DNA of 64,000 bases, taken from NCBI RefSeq assembly GCF_003814745.1, contig NZ_RKRD01000001.1:1550001-1614000 (forward strand), in the 5' to 3' direction. Each line of letters opens with the position of its first letter. The stretch's first letter is position 1. Made by a program: the position numbers and the translations under genes. Source of the stretch: Hydrogenoanaerobacterium saccharovorans. GTDB taxonomy: Bacteria > Bacillota > Clostridia > Oscillospirales > Ruminococcaceae. The notes under the pieces were generated by a model that saw nothing but the letters and a program-made list of their open reading frames with translations, was not told the DNA's origin and searched no databases. This document shows, piece by piece, positions 7,999 to 16,523 of this stretch.

Positions 7999-8631
7999 TC
8001 AAATTAAAGTAAACAGCCTGCTAAAAAGAAACGTACAGGCAGTATCGATAAGAGATACTATTAAAACCAAAACCAGCAAAACTACAAATTTCATACAATA
8101 CACACGGGGGTTTATCAGCCTGCTGGCGGCACCATCCTGCTTTGCGGCTCTGTAATAAGATGTTGACATCGTAAACGCCTCACCACAGCCGTAGATAAGA
8201 ATCAATGTAGACAGCAGCATATTGGGCAGCAAAACCATTGCAACATATCCAACACCCATAAACCCGTTCTGTGCGTAAAGGTACCCGGCTTGATACCCAA
8301 ACCCTAACCCGCGAAAAAACGGCATCAGCACAATCACCGGCTGCGCTACAGCACAAAATCCGCATACAAATAAAATTGCCAGCATCAATGCGGTTGAGGT
8401 AAAAGACGATGTAAAGGTAGAGAGCAAATCTTGCTCGCCTCGCCTTTTTGCAAACTGCCCCACGATTACAGATAGGTTTTTAATTGTCTCAGGGCTTACA
8501 CTTTTAAGAAACAACGCACCCGCCAACACACCGGCTAAAAAAAGCGTCGCATAAAAAAAGACCTGACGATAGGCATGAAAATAGCGCAAAAGCAGCCTAC
8601 GCGTTGATGATGATTTATAGATTGTCCTCAT
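7999..8631 (-). CDS. spoIIM: Stage II sporulation protein M
   Basis: A 210-residue membrane protein with about five helices, including LFLAGVLAGALFLKS near residue 35 and the conserved block PFFRGLGFGYQAGYL near residue 100. SpoIIM forms the DMP complex with SpoIID and SpoIIP, which drives membrane migration during engulfment (family knowledge). The start at 8631 (MRTIYKS) is chosen because AAAGGA lies 9 bases before it; an ATG three codons earlier touches that site. It stands alone, which is usual for spoIIM in Clostridia. Confidence 0.92.
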   Translation of the reverse strand: MRTIYKSSSTRRLLLRYFHAYRQVFFYATLFLAGVLAGALFLKSVSPETIKNLSVIVGQFAKRRGEQDLLSTFTSSFTSTALMLAILFVCGFCAVAQPVIVLMPFFRGLGFGYQAGYLYAQNGFMGVGYVAMVLLPNMLLSTLILIYGCGEAFTMSTSYYRAAKQDGAASRLINPRVYCMKFVVLLVLVLIVSLIDTACTFLFSRLFTLI

Positions 8632-8702
8632 TGTTATCATTCCTTTGCAGTTTGCTATACAAATAGATATGAAATGATTTCATAAAATATTCGTCTAACC
8701 GA

Positions 8703-8731
8703 TTGCGTTTACGTAATATCCGCGATATACT
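8703..8731 (+). promoter_or_regulatory. Promoter of the small membrane protein gene
   Basis: TTGCGT (8703-8708), 17 bases, TATACT (8726-8731). This shows that an upstream TTG codon at 8703 is part of the -35 and not a start codon. Confidence 0.65.
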
Positions 8732-8759
8732 GATAGCAGAATATGGGAGGCGAATTGTT

Positions 8760-9002
8760 ATGAAGCATTACAGAATGAAAGACAAAAAAGGGCTTACAAA
8801 ATGGATTATGCTGGCAGGAATGATATCTACTTTGGTAACTATTGTTACTGTTTTGGTGTCACGTGTGCTAGAACAACGAATGATTCTAAAAATTACGCGA
8901 TGTGCAGATAGCTTACAAAAAGCCTTACCTGCCATTGAACAAGCTTCGAAACTTTATATAGAAGCAAACATGGCAAAAGAAGAACTAATCGAACCTGAAT
9001 AA
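8760..9002 (+). CDS. Small single-helix membrane protein of unknown function
   Basis: Encodes 80 residues starting at ATG 8760 behind GGGAGG. A basic N-terminus (KHYRMKDKKGLTK) is followed by one membrane helix (about residues 15-35, IMLAGMISTLVTIVTVLVS) and a mostly helical tail ending in acidic residues. This pattern resembles the small membrane-anchored YtxH-like or similar proteins of Firmicutes, but I do not recognise the family. It has its own promoter and terminator, so it is probably a real monocistronic gene. Confidence 0.7.
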   Translation: MKHYRMKDKKGLTKWIMLAGMISTLVTIVTVLVSRVLEQRMILKITRCADSLQKALPAIEQASKLYIEANMAKEELIEPE

Positions 9003-9009
9003 ATAATGC

Positions 9010-9046
9010 AAAAAGCTTCTCCGCTAAAAACGGAGAAGCTTTTTTA
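9010..9046. terminator. Bidirectional terminator
   Basis: Stem AAAAAGCTTCTCCG / CGGAGAAGCTTTTTT with a short A-rich loop, between two convergent genes. Confidence 0.88.
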
Positions 9047-9051
9047 ATTAC

Positions 9052-9402
9052 TCATTTGTTTGGTGTAGTCTTGTTAAACAGCACCGCAAGCCCGCTGCCT
9101 GCAGCCGCAAGCAGCATATATGCAAACACGTATATAGTGGCACTGCTGTTATAAAAGGCAGTAACAGCAGGAACAAAAAGAATACCTAACAGTATAGGAT
9201 AATACCAGCGAAAGCCATTGCGTAATGTAAACAGCAAGCCACTAATAAAACAATAAATTGTGTTTACAGCCAGCAAACCAAGCACCATAAGAGACTTTGC
9301 CCCTTCTTTTATGTTTACCGCCAAAGATGGTACCCCATAGAAAAGCAAAGCCGCAAGCAGCAGATACGGCAGCATTTTTTTCATTGTGTTTGTGTGCATC
9401 AT
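9052..9402 (-). CDS. Small four-helix membrane protein of unknown function
   Basis: A 116-residue hydrophobic protein with four predicted membrane helices (about residues 10-28, 36-58, 65-83 and 88-106) and no recognisable catalytic motif. AAGGAG lies just upstream, and either of the two adjacent ATG codons at 9402 or 9399 could be used. It is convergent with the 80-residue protein gene and shares its terminator. Function unknown. Confidence 0.65.
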   Translation of the reverse strand: MMHTNTMKKMLPYLLLAALLFYGVPSLAVNIKEGAKSLMVLGLLAVNTIYCFISGLLFTLRNGFRWYYPILLGILFVPAVTAFYNSSATIYVFAYMLLAAAGSGLAVLFNKTTPNK

Positions 9403-9446
9403 CGGCTCCTTATATGGATATTTTGTGTGAATTGGACCTTTTTAAG

Positions 9447-9878
9447 CTACATCTCATAAATTTTGGCTGCTGTAAGTATCGGAACATGATTGTTTTGCAG
9501 CACCTCTAATGCCTTTGCATTATCTTCAACGCGAATAATTACATAGGCTGAATTATCTTCTTTACTGACAAAGGCATACATATATTCTACACCAATATCC
9601 TTATCAGAAAGATATTTCATGATTTTTGACAATCCGCCCGGCTGGTCGTCAACACCAATTGCAATAACATTGGTGAGTGAAACCGTAAATCCCGCATCTT
9701 TTAATACATCCTGTGCCTTATCGGGATTATCGACAATTATGCGCAGAATGCCAAAATTAGTGGTATCCGCAATGGACAAGGCACGGATATCAATATTATT
9801 TTTGTGAAGAATTTCGGTAATTTCCGAAAGCCTGCCCGATTTGTTCTCAACAAAAATGGATAATTGTTTTATTGTCAT
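9447..9878 (-). CDS. Tandem ACT-domain protein
   Basis: A protein of 143 residues made of two ACT domains, small amino-acid-binding modules. The first begins MTIKQLSIFVENKSGRLSEI and the second GVDDQPGGLSKIMKYL near residue 75. The start at 9878 follows AAGGAGG at good spacing; an upstream ATG at 9962 lacks a site. Such proteins are regularly found beside indolepyruvate oxidoreductase and phenylacetate-CoA ligase genes, as here. A role in sensing an aromatic or branched amino acid for this pathway is inference. It is about 190 bp downstream of paaK on the same strand. Confidence 0.88.
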   Translation of the reverse strand: MTIKQLSIFVENKSGRLSEITEILHKNNIDIRALSIADTTNFGILRIIVDNPDKAQDVLKDAGFTVSLTNVIAIGVDDQPGGLSKIMKYLSDKDIGVEYMYAFVSKEDNSAYVIIRVEDNAKALEVLQNNHVPILTAAKIYEM

Positions 9879-10065
9879 ACTTGTACCCTCCTTAGGTGAA
9901 GTAAAGCTTTTATAAGCATCATCGGCGATGTGTGGTTTTGGCGGTAGGCATCTGTTTTCCATTAAAATTCAATTATTTTTCATACACTGCGGTTATTATA
10001 TCATATTTATGCATCAATTAAAATTCAATTGCACAAAAATTGGTAAAATAAAGAACGGCTAACCC

Positions 10066-11373
10066 TTAATCATGCAGTTTGCGTTTATCAACAACACGCT
10101 TTGATTTACCTTCGCTGCGCTCAATTGTTTTTGGCGAAACCAAATGTACTTTTGCAGAAATGCCCAAAGTAGAATCTATCGCTGCTTTTATTCTCGCCTC
10201 GGTTTTTTCAACCAAACGAACAGCATCAAATTCCATATCCTGGTTCATCTCAACCAAAACTTCCATCACATCCAAGTTGTTAACACGGTCGATAATCAAC
10301 TGATAATGCGGTGCCATACCAAGGTTTAACAAGACACTTTCGATTTGAGATGGGAACACGTTAACACCGCGGATGATAAGCATATCGTCGGTTCTACCCG
10401 CCGGTTTGGTCATTTTAATGAGTGTTCTTCCGCAAGAGCACTTTTTGCGGCTTAGCGAGGCAATATCGCGGGTACGGTAACGCAGCAAGGGCAGTGCCTC
10501 TTTTGTAATAGCGGTAAATACCAGCTCGCCCTGTTCCCCATCCGGCAGAACCTCCCCAGTTTCGGGGTTAATGATTTCGGGGATAAAATGGTCTTCGTTC
10601 ACATGCATGCCTGTTTGCTCGGAGCATTCAAACGATACACCGGGACCCATTACCTCAGACAAACCGTAAATATCGTAAGCTTTGATGTTGAGAAGAGATT
10701 CAATTTTATGACGCATTTCTTCGGTCCAAGGTTCTGCACCGAAAATACCTGCTTTTAGCTTCAGTTCTGAGGTAGAAATACCCATATCACGCATCGTTTC
10801 GCCAAGTACAATCGCGTAAGATGGAGTACAGCAAATTAGGCTCGAACCAAAATCACGAATCACTTGAATTTGGCGCTGAGTATTACCCACCGATGCGGGG
10901 ATTACGGTTGCTTTTATGCGTTCGGCACCATAATGCAAGCCCATGCCCCCGGTAAACAAGCCATAACCGTAAGAAACATGTACATAGTCACTGGAATCAC
11001 CGCCTGCAGCAGTAAGTGCTCTGGCACAGCAATCACTCCAAGTTACAAGGTCGTTTGCTGTATAGCCTACTACAGTTTGTTTGCCTGTTGTTCCGCTGGA
11101 AGCATGAATTCTTACAATCTGGTCTTGAGGCACGGCAAAAAGCCCGTAGGGGTAATTATCGCGTAAATCCTGCTTATATGTAAACGGCAGTTTATGCAAA
11201 TCATCAATCGATTGAATATCATCGGGGGTAAGCCCCATCTCATCAAACTTTTTTTTATAAAAAGAGATATTATTGTACGCATGGCGTACTGTTTGAGACA
11301 GCCTTAGAGACTGAAGAGCGCGAATTTCGTGCAAGGGTGCAGTTTCCATACTGTTCCAATATTTTTCAGGCAT
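10066..11373 (-). CDS. paaK: Phenylacetate-CoA ligase (PaaK-type aryl-acid CoA ligase)
   Basis: An AMP-forming CoA ligase of 435 residues. The ATP-binding loop HASSGTTGKQTVVGYT lies near residue 90, followed by YGLSEVMGPGV near residue 240 and the hinge RTDDMLIIRGVNVFPSQIE near residue 330. A Cys cluster before the hinge (CSCGR) is normal for the family. It activates phenylacetate or similar acids with CoA and ATP. It starts 4 bases from the end of iorB; the iorA-iorB-paaK order suggests that it handles arylacetyl products of aromatic amino-acid oxidation, possibly in the ATP-gaining direction (inference). Confidence 0.94.
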   Translation of the reverse strand: MPEKYWNSMETAPLHEIRALQSLRLSQTVRHAYNNISFYKKKFDEMGLTPDDIQSIDDLHKLPFTYKQDLRDNYPYGLFAVPQDQIVRIHASSGTTGKQTVVGYTANDLVTWSDCCARALTAAGGDSSDYVHVSYGYGLFTGGMGLHYGAERIKATVIPASVGNTQRQIQVIRDFGSSLICCTPSYAIVLGETMRDMGISTSELKLKAGIFGAEPWTEEMRHKIESLLNIKAYDIYGLSEVMGPGVSFECSEQTGMHVNEDHFIPEIINPETGEVLPDGEQGELVFTAITKEALPLLRYRTRDIASLSRKKCSCGRTLIKMTKPAGRTDDMLIIRGVNVFPSQIESVLLNLGMAPHYQLIIDRVNNLDVMEVLVEMNQDMEFDAVRLVEKTEARIKAAIDSTLGISAKVHLVSPKTIERSEGKSKRVVDKRKLHD

Positions 11374-11377
11374 TTAT

Positions 11378-11965
11378 TTATTCCTCCACTTTAAGCATTC
11401 TGCCAAGACGATAAGCTTTTAAATTGATATCAAGAAACTTAGCGGGAACTAGCTCGGCAATTGTTTGTTCCCAAATAGTTTCATCAAAACTCATTTTTGT
11501 AGAAATAGCACCCATAAGTACAACGTTGGTTGCTTTAGCAGTTCCCGCTTGCTCAGCAAGCGACAAGGCATCCAACGCGATAACATGACACCCCGTTGCC
11601 TTGAGGTTATGTACTACATTTTCGGGATACTTTGCTGCACCTGTAATAACTGGCATGGGTGCAATTTTTTGCGTATTCACAATGAGCTTGCCGCCCTTTT
11701 TTAAGTAGCTTACCCAACGAGCTGCTTCGCATAATTCAAACGAGATAATGATATCGGCTTCGCCCTTTTCAATAATAGGCGAATATACTTTTTTACCGTA
11801 CTTTACATAGGTTACAACCGAGCCGCCGCGCTGGGACATACCGTGAACCTCAGAAACTTTTACATCATAACCCTGCCCAACTAACATATTGCCTAAAATA
11901 CGGCTGGCAAGCAATGTTCCTTGACCGCCTACACCCACAATCATAATGCTTGTTACATTGTTCAT
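11378..11965 (-). CDS. iorB: Indolepyruvate ferredoxin oxidoreductase, beta subunit
   Basis: Encodes 195 residues, the gamma-type domain of 2-oxoacid:ferredoxin oxidoreductases. VGVGGQGTLLASRILG opens the protein, and HGMSQRGGSVVTYVKYG near residue 42 is the family signature. With IorA it oxidatively decarboxylates aryl pyruvates to aryl-acetyl-CoA and reduces ferredoxin. The start lies 1-2 bases from the iorA stop, giving tight translational coupling. Confidence 0.95.
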   Translation of the reverse strand: MNNVTSIMIVGVGGQGTLLASRILGNMLVGQGYDVKVSEVHGMSQRGGSVVTYVKYGKKVYSPIIEKGEADIIISFELCEAARWVSYLKKGGKLIVNTQKIAPMPVITGAAKYPENVVHNLKATGCHVIALDALSLAEQAGTAKATNVVLMGAISTKMSFDETIWEQTIAELVPAKFLDINLKAYRLGRMLKVEE

Positions 11966-11966
11966 T

Positions 11967-13706
11967 CTATAGTTCCTCCCCCTGTTCTGCTATTGCACCA
12001 AACGCGCACAAAGGTTTACATAGGTTACAGCCAACACACAAGGTGCTGTCTATGCTTGCCTTGCCATTTGCCATACTGATTGCAGGGCATCCTATCTTAA
12101 AGCATGCTTTGCACGATTTGCATTTCTCTGCAATAATTTTAAACGGAGGATTATGTTTAACGTATTTAAGCAAAGCACATGGACGTCTTGCAATGAGTAC
12201 AGACGGCTCTTTTACGGCAAGCTCTTCTTTTAAAATTGCTTCCAGCTCTTCCACGTTGTTTGGGTCAACCACACGTACACGCTTTACACCGGCAGCATCG
12301 CATACTTTTTCAATGCTTATCTGCTCAACAATATCACCCCGTAAGGTTTTGCCTGTAGTTGGGTTCTGCTGATGTCCAGTCATCCCTGTAATTGAATTAT
12401 CAGCAACAATTACTGTGGAATAACCCTTATTGTATGTAATGTTAATTAAACCTGTAATTCCCGAATGCATAAATGTGGAATCACCAATTACAGCAACGGT
12501 GCGGTCTTCTGCCCCGCGTGCTTTATTAAAGCCGTGCAGTGCAGAGATGGAAGCACCCATACAAATACAGGTATCCATTGCACCCAACGGCGGCGCAGCA
12601 CCCAATGTGTAGCAACCGATGTCTCCGCTTACCGTAAGTTTCATCTTGTTTAAAGTGTAGAACATCCCCCTGTGCGGGCAGCCGGGGCACATAACTGGCG
12701 GGCGCACGGGTATATTTTCGTTGTACTCTGCAAACTCTGTTTGCTTACCCAGAATTTTTTCTGCAATCAGTTTTTGCGAATACTCACCGATATTACTGAA
12801 AAGTTCTTTTCCAATAACATCAATCCCATTCTTTTTGCAGTGGGTTTCAATAATATCGTCCAGTTCTTCTATTACATATACTTTTTTAACTTTGGAGGCA
12901 AACTCTTTAATTTTTTTAAGCGGAAGAGGATTGATAAGCCCAATTTTAAGGTAACTGACACTATCCCCCAAAGCTTCTTTTGCATACTGATAAGTAATGC
13001 CCGCCGCAATAACACCGATTTCATTATTTGCGGCATATTCAACGGTGTTTAAAGAAGTATTCTCGGCAAATTGTATAAGTTCTTTACAGCGCTGCTCCAC
13101 TACAACATGTCTGCCCTTTGCATTCCCCGGCATCATTACATATTTTTGAGGATTTTTGATATATTCTTTAAGAGGAACTTCAACGCGGTCGTTTTCTTCT
13201 ACGATACTTTGCGAATGCGATACGCGGGTACACAGGCGCAACAGAACAGGTGTATCAAACTGCTCTGAAATCTCAAAAGCGGCTTTTACATAGTTTTTAC
13301 ACTCTGCAGAATCTGCTGGCTCTACCATAGGCAGTTTTGCAGCGATGGCGTAATGTCTGGAATCTTGTTCGTTTTGTGAGGAATGCATCCCCTGGTCATC
13401 TGCTACCGCGATGATAAAACCGCCGTTTATACCCGTATAAGATGCGGTAAACATAGGGTCTGCCGCAACATTTAAGCCTACATGCTTCATAGCACAAAAT
13501 GAGCGAGCACCTGCAATGGATGCACCGAGTGCAACCTCCGCAGCTACCTTCTCGTTTGGCGCCCACTCAGAATAAACTTCTTGATACTCGCTGACATGCT
13601 CTGTAATTTCTGTGCTGGGCGTACCCGGATAGCTTGATACTACACCGCACCCAGCCTCATATAACCCACGGGCAACGGCTTCGTTGCCCAACATTAATCT
13701 TTTCAA
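11967..13706 (-). CDS. iorA: Indolepyruvate ferredoxin oxidoreductase, alpha subunit
   Basis: The large thiamine-diphosphate and iron-sulfur subunit, 579 residues. The pyrimidine-binding domain begins at residue 5 (LGNEAVARGLYEAGC). The TPP-Mg motif is GDIGCYTLG...GDSTFMHSGITG at about 365-415. Two [4Fe-4S] motifs are at the C-terminus (CKSCKACFKIGC and CVGCNLCKPLC, about 530-570). The start is a TTG behind GGAGG. First gene of the iorA-iorB-paaK transcript, used by anaerobes to ferment aromatic amino acids. Confidence 0.95.
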   Translation of the reverse strand: MKRLMLGNEAVARGLYEAGCGVVSSYPGTPSTEITEHVSEYQEVYSEWAPNEKVAAEVALGASIAGARSFCAMKHVGLNVAADPMFTASYTGINGGFIIAVADDQGMHSSQNEQDSRHYAIAAKLPMVEPADSAECKNYVKAAFEISEQFDTPVLLRLCTRVSHSQSIVEENDRVEVPLKEYIKNPQKYVMMPGNAKGRHVVVEQRCKELIQFAENTSLNTVEYAANNEIGVIAAGITYQYAKEALGDSVSYLKIGLINPLPLKKIKEFASKVKKVYVIEELDDIIETHCKKNGIDVIGKELFSNIGEYSQKLIAEKILGKQTEFAEYNENIPVRPPVMCPGCPHRGMFYTLNKMKLTVSGDIGCYTLGAAPPLGAMDTCICMGASISALHGFNKARGAEDRTVAVIGDSTFMHSGITGLINITYNKGYSTVIVADNSITGMTGHQQNPTTGKTLRGDIVEQISIEKVCDAAGVKRVRVVDPNNVEELEAILKEELAVKEPSVLIARRPCALLKYVKHNPPFKIIAEKCKSCKACFKIGCPAISMANGKASIDSTLCVGCNLCKPLCAFGAIAEQGEEL

Positions 13707-13786
13707 AATCAGGTTCCTCCCCTAACTAATTTAATTGATATGTTTTCGTGCTTTATCAGTTAAAACCGTTAAAATGTGTACTTTTT

Positions 13787-13815
13787 ATGATAGCTCTAAA
13801 TAACACTTTAGTCAA
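13787..13815 (-). promoter_or_regulatory. Promoter of the iorA-iorB-paaK operon
   Basis: Minus strand TTGACT (13815-13810), 17 bases, TATCAT (13792-13787), about 80 bp before the iorA start. Confidence 0.7.
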
Positions 13816-13840
13816 GAGTGCTATTGGTGTAAAGATATAA

Positions 13841-13880
13841 AAAAACAGCCTTGCCCATTACTATGGACAAGGCTGTTTTT
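13841..13880 (-). terminator. Terminator of mntP
   Basis: Long inverted repeat AAAAACAGCCTTG / CAAGGCTGTTTTT overlapping the mntP stop. Near-symmetric, so it could also act on the other strand. Confidence 0.88.
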
Positions 13881-14448
13881 ATGCCATCATATGTTCAACA
13901 AATATTTTAATGCCAATCAAAATTAAAATAACTCCACCAGCAATTTCTGCTTTGGATTTGAGAAATATGCCTGATTTCTTCCCGATAATCACACCAATAA
14001 TACCAAATATAAAAGTGATACAAGCAATAAATGAAGATGCAACCCAAATGTTTACATTCATTACCGCAAAACTGACTCCCACAGCAAGAGCATCAATACT
14101 TGTGGCAATCGCTTGTAAAATGAGCATCTTCAGGGTTAATATCCCTTGCACCGAACAAGATTCCGGTTCTTTCATGCCTTTCAAAGCTTCAATAACCATC
14201 TTGCCGCCAATTGCACCGAGAAAAATCAGTGCAATCCAATGGTCTAAACTGGATATTGCGTTACTGAAGGTTTGACCAGCCAAATAGCCTAAAATAGGCA
14301 TAACACCTTGTGCTAATCCAAAAGCCAAACCAACTTGAAGTGTTTGTTTTTTAGATATATTTTTTGTGCAAAGGCCATTGGTAATAGACACGGCAAAAGC
14401 ATCCATTGAAAGCCCTACCGCAAGCAAAAACAGAGTAGTTATCCCCAA
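13879..14448 (-). CDS. mntP: Manganese efflux pump MntP
   Basis: A six-helix membrane exporter of Mn(II), 189 residues. The two repeated signature helices are LSMDAFAVSI with Asp16 and TSIDALAVGVSFA with Asp119; these Asp residues are the cation-binding sites in the family. A poorly conserved cytoplasmic loop (KGMKEPESCSVQ) separates the halves. Translation begins at a TTG behind AGGTGATT. I looked for a yybP-ykoY manganese riboswitch upstream and did not see one; the leader from the promoter to the start is only about 45 bases. Confidence 0.92.
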   Translation of the reverse strand: MGITTLFLLAVGLSMDAFAVSITNGLCTKNISKKQTLQVGLAFGLAQGVMPILGYLAGQTFSNAISSLDHWIALIFLGAIGGKMVIEALKGMKEPESCSVQGILTLKMLILQAIATSIDALAVGVSFAVMNVNIWVASSFIACITFIFGIIGVIIGKKSGIFLKSKAEIAGGVILILIGIKIFVEHMMA

Positions 14449-14500
14449 ATATAATCACCTTTTTTAATAAGATTGATAAGTGCAGAGCAAAACTCTTATA

Positions 14501-14529
14501 AGTATAGCCAAAAGTCCATAAATTGTCAA
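14501..14529 (-). promoter_or_regulatory. Promoter of mntP
   Basis: Consensus TTGACA (14529-14524), 17 bases, TATACT (14506-14501) on the minus strand. Confidence 0.8.
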
Positions 14530-14588
14530 TTGCAATATCAACTTATAGCTTATTATGTTCAACGTTATAGAAATAATAAGAAGTATGC

Positions 14589-14618
14589 TTGCTTTTTTCA
14601 TTACAATGTATGTATAAT
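14589..14618 (+). promoter_or_regulatory. Promoter of the thioredoxin-reductase-like gene
   Basis: TTGCTT (14589-14594), 18 bases, TATAAT (14613-14618). Divergent from the mntP promoter; GAAAGGAAGTGACC precedes the ATG at 14647. Confidence 0.7.
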
Positions 14619-14646
14619 TAGTATAGTTTAGAAAGGAAGTGACCAA

Positions 14647-15507
14647 ATGTACGATATTATTATTATAGGTAAAGGTCCGGCGGGAATCTCCGCTGCTTTG
14701 TACACAGTACGCGCAAACTTGAAAACGTTGGTGTTGGGATCGGGAATTGGAGGACTTGAAAACGCCGAAAAAATAGATAACTATTATGGTTTTCCCGAAG
14801 GTATCAGCGGAAAAGAGTTACAGCAGCGCGGTGTGGAGCAAGTACAAACTTTAGGCTGTGATGTATTGGATGAGGAAGTTCTTTCTGTTATAAAAGATAA
14901 TTTCTTTACAGTTAGAACCAACAAAGGCGAATACGAAGGCAAGCAAATTTTGTTGACTACAGGAAAATCTCGCGTTAAAACTAAGATAAAAGGGATTGAT
15001 GAATTCCTTGGCAAAGGTGTAAGCATGTGTGCTGTTTGTGATGGTTTTTTTTACCGCGGAAAACGCCTTGTTGTACTTGGCAACGCAAACTATGCTATTT
15101 CTGAAACCGACGAGTTGACACGTTTTTCGCAGGATATCACGATTTGCACAAATGGGCGTGAACCGGAATGGGAAAATGCAGCTCCTCAAAGTGTAAAGAT
15201 TGATACCCGTACCATTGCAGAGGTAACGGGAAATGCAAAAGTAGAACGTTTGGTATTTGGCGATGGTGACACACTGGAGCTTGATGGCATCTTTATAGCA
15301 GAGGGTACTGCATCGGCATTTGATTTTGCAGTAAAAATGGGAATTCTTACTGAAGGCACCAATATTGTAGTGGACGAAAACTTTAAAACCAACGTGGACG
15401 GTGTGTTTGCGGCAGGTGACTGCATTGGTGGGTTTTTACAGGTTTCGAAAGCGGTTGCAGACGGAGCACTTGCTGCACGAATGATGATTAAAAATGCTCG
15501 TAAATAG
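14647..15507 (+). CDS. Thioredoxin-reductase-like flavoprotein lacking canonical NADPH motifs
   Basis: A 286-residue flavoprotein of the low-molecular-weight thioredoxin reductase group. FAD-binding GKGPAG is at residues 8-13, the redox-active C-A-V-C at 128-131 and the second FAD motif (FAAGDCIGG) near residue 255. The NADPH domain is atypical: GGGDSA is replaced by GNANYA at 145-150, and the HRRxxxR stretch that binds the 2'-phosphate is absent (TICTNGREP in its place). It is also about 20 residues shorter than standard TrxB. It may use another electron donor, such as ferredoxin, as known for some clostridial flavin-thioredoxin reductases. Monocistronic; no thioredoxin gene adjoins. Confidence 0.85.
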   Translation: MYDIIIIGKGPAGISAALYTVRANLKTLVLGSGIGGLENAEKIDNYYGFPEGISGKELQQRGVEQVQTLGCDVLDEEVLSVIKDNFFTVRTNKGEYEGKQILLTTGKSRVKTKIKGIDEFLGKGVSMCAVCDGFFYRGKRLVVLGNANYAISETDELTRFSQDITICTNGREPEWENAAPQSVKIDTRTIAEVTGNAKVERLVFGDGDTLELDGIFIAEGTASAFDFAVKMGILTEGTNIVVDENFKTNVDGVFAAGDCIGGFLQVSKAVADGALAARMMIKNARK

Positions 15508-15580
15508 GATTGAAGTACAGATTATCATTAAAAATCCATAAGAAGTTCAATATTAGGAGATAGTGTTTACAGTTTTTTAA

Positions 15581-15609
15581 TTGCAATAGAGTAGCATTTA
15601 ATGTAGAAT
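15581..15609 (+). promoter_or_regulatory. Promoter of the DUF5685 / J-domain cluster
   Basis: TTGCAA (15581-15586), 17 bases, TAGAAT (15604-15609), 35 bp before the first start codon. Confidence 0.65.
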
Positions 15610-15644
15610 TAGGGATAGTTTAATGATAAAGAGGTACACCTGCC

Positions 15645-16523
15645 TTGTTTGGTTACATCAAGCCTTTTAAGCCTCAATTGCGCATTTGTGAATATGACAC
15701 TTATAAAGCCGTTTATTGCGGACTATGCAAGCAGTTGGGCAGTTCGTACGGCTTAGCTGCACGTTTTACATTGAGTTATGACTTCGCATTTTTGTCTATT
15801 CTTTCGATGGCTTTAGAAGAAAAAACTCCGCATTTTTGTAAGGAACGATGCTTTGCAAATCCGCTTAAAAAAAAGTATTGCTGCCATTTAAATGAATCTT
15901 CGCTTTTTAGCGCCTGTACTGCTATGATTATGCTTTATTATAAAGTGGAAGACAATTATCGTGATTCGAAGTTTTGGGGCAAACTACTTATGTTGTTTGC
16001 CAAACCGTTTGTTTCATCTGCTCGAAAAAAAGCGATGCTGCAATATCCTGAGCTTGATACAATCGTAGCAGAGATGATGCGGCAGCAATTTGCTCTTGAA
16101 CAAGCCTCTTGCACATCGATTGATGAAGCAGCAGAGCCCACAGCAACAAGTTTGGCTCAAATTTGTGAAATGCTTGGTAAAGATGACATTCAAAAACGTA
16201 TTTTAAACCGTTTTGGCTATCTTTTAGGGCGATGGATTTATTTGATTGATGCAGTTGATGACCTTGAAAATGATATGAAAACAGGAAGTTATAATGCGTT
16301 TATACTCGAAAATCATTTGACCCCGCAAAGTGATCTCTCGAAAATTCGCACCATAACTGTGGCTACATTAAACCAGACAGCTGCTGAGATTGCAAAAACG
16401 TACGAGCTTTTGAAATTGAAACGATATAAATCCATTCTCGATAATGTAATTTACTTAGGATTAAAAAACTCGCTCAATTTGATTGAGGAAAAAAGGAGCA
16501 ACATTCATGACAGATCCTTATAA
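15645..16523 (+). CDS. DUF5685 family protein, all-helical, with two Asp-rich motifs
   Basis: A 292-residue protein starting at TTG 15645 behind AAGAGG. It matches my memory of the uncharacterised DUF5685 family, with MFGYIKPFKPQL and then C15, C25, C28 in KAVYCGLCKQLG. Further Cys residues are at about 65, 69, 79 and 80. It is predicted to be mostly helical with no clear signal peptide. Two acidic motifs lie about 100 residues apart: VEDNYRD (101-107) and DAVDDLEND (202-210). They recall the paired Asp-rich helices of class I isoprenoid synthases, but this resemblance is my inference. It overlaps the J-domain gene by 17 bp, so the two are co-expressed. Confidence 0.8.
   Translation: MFGYIKPFKPQLRICEYDTYKAVYCGLCKQLGSSYGLAARFTLSYDFAFLSILSMALEEKTPHFCKERCFANPLKKKYCCHLNESSLFSACTAMIMLYYKVEDNYRDSKFWGKLLMLFAKPFVSSARKKAMLQYPELDTIVAEMMRQQFALEQASCTSIDEAAEPTATSLAQICEMLGKDDIQKRILNRFGYLLGRWIYLIDAVDDLENDMKTGSYNAFILENHLTPQSDLSKIRTITVATLNQTAAEIAKTYELLKLKRYKSILDNVIYLGLKNSLNLIEEKRSNIHDRSL

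Noticed and set aside
14449..14640. Possible yybP-ykoY manganese riboswitch upstream of mntP
   Set aside because: The promoter leaves only about 45 bases of leader, and the characteristic conserved blocks are not present.
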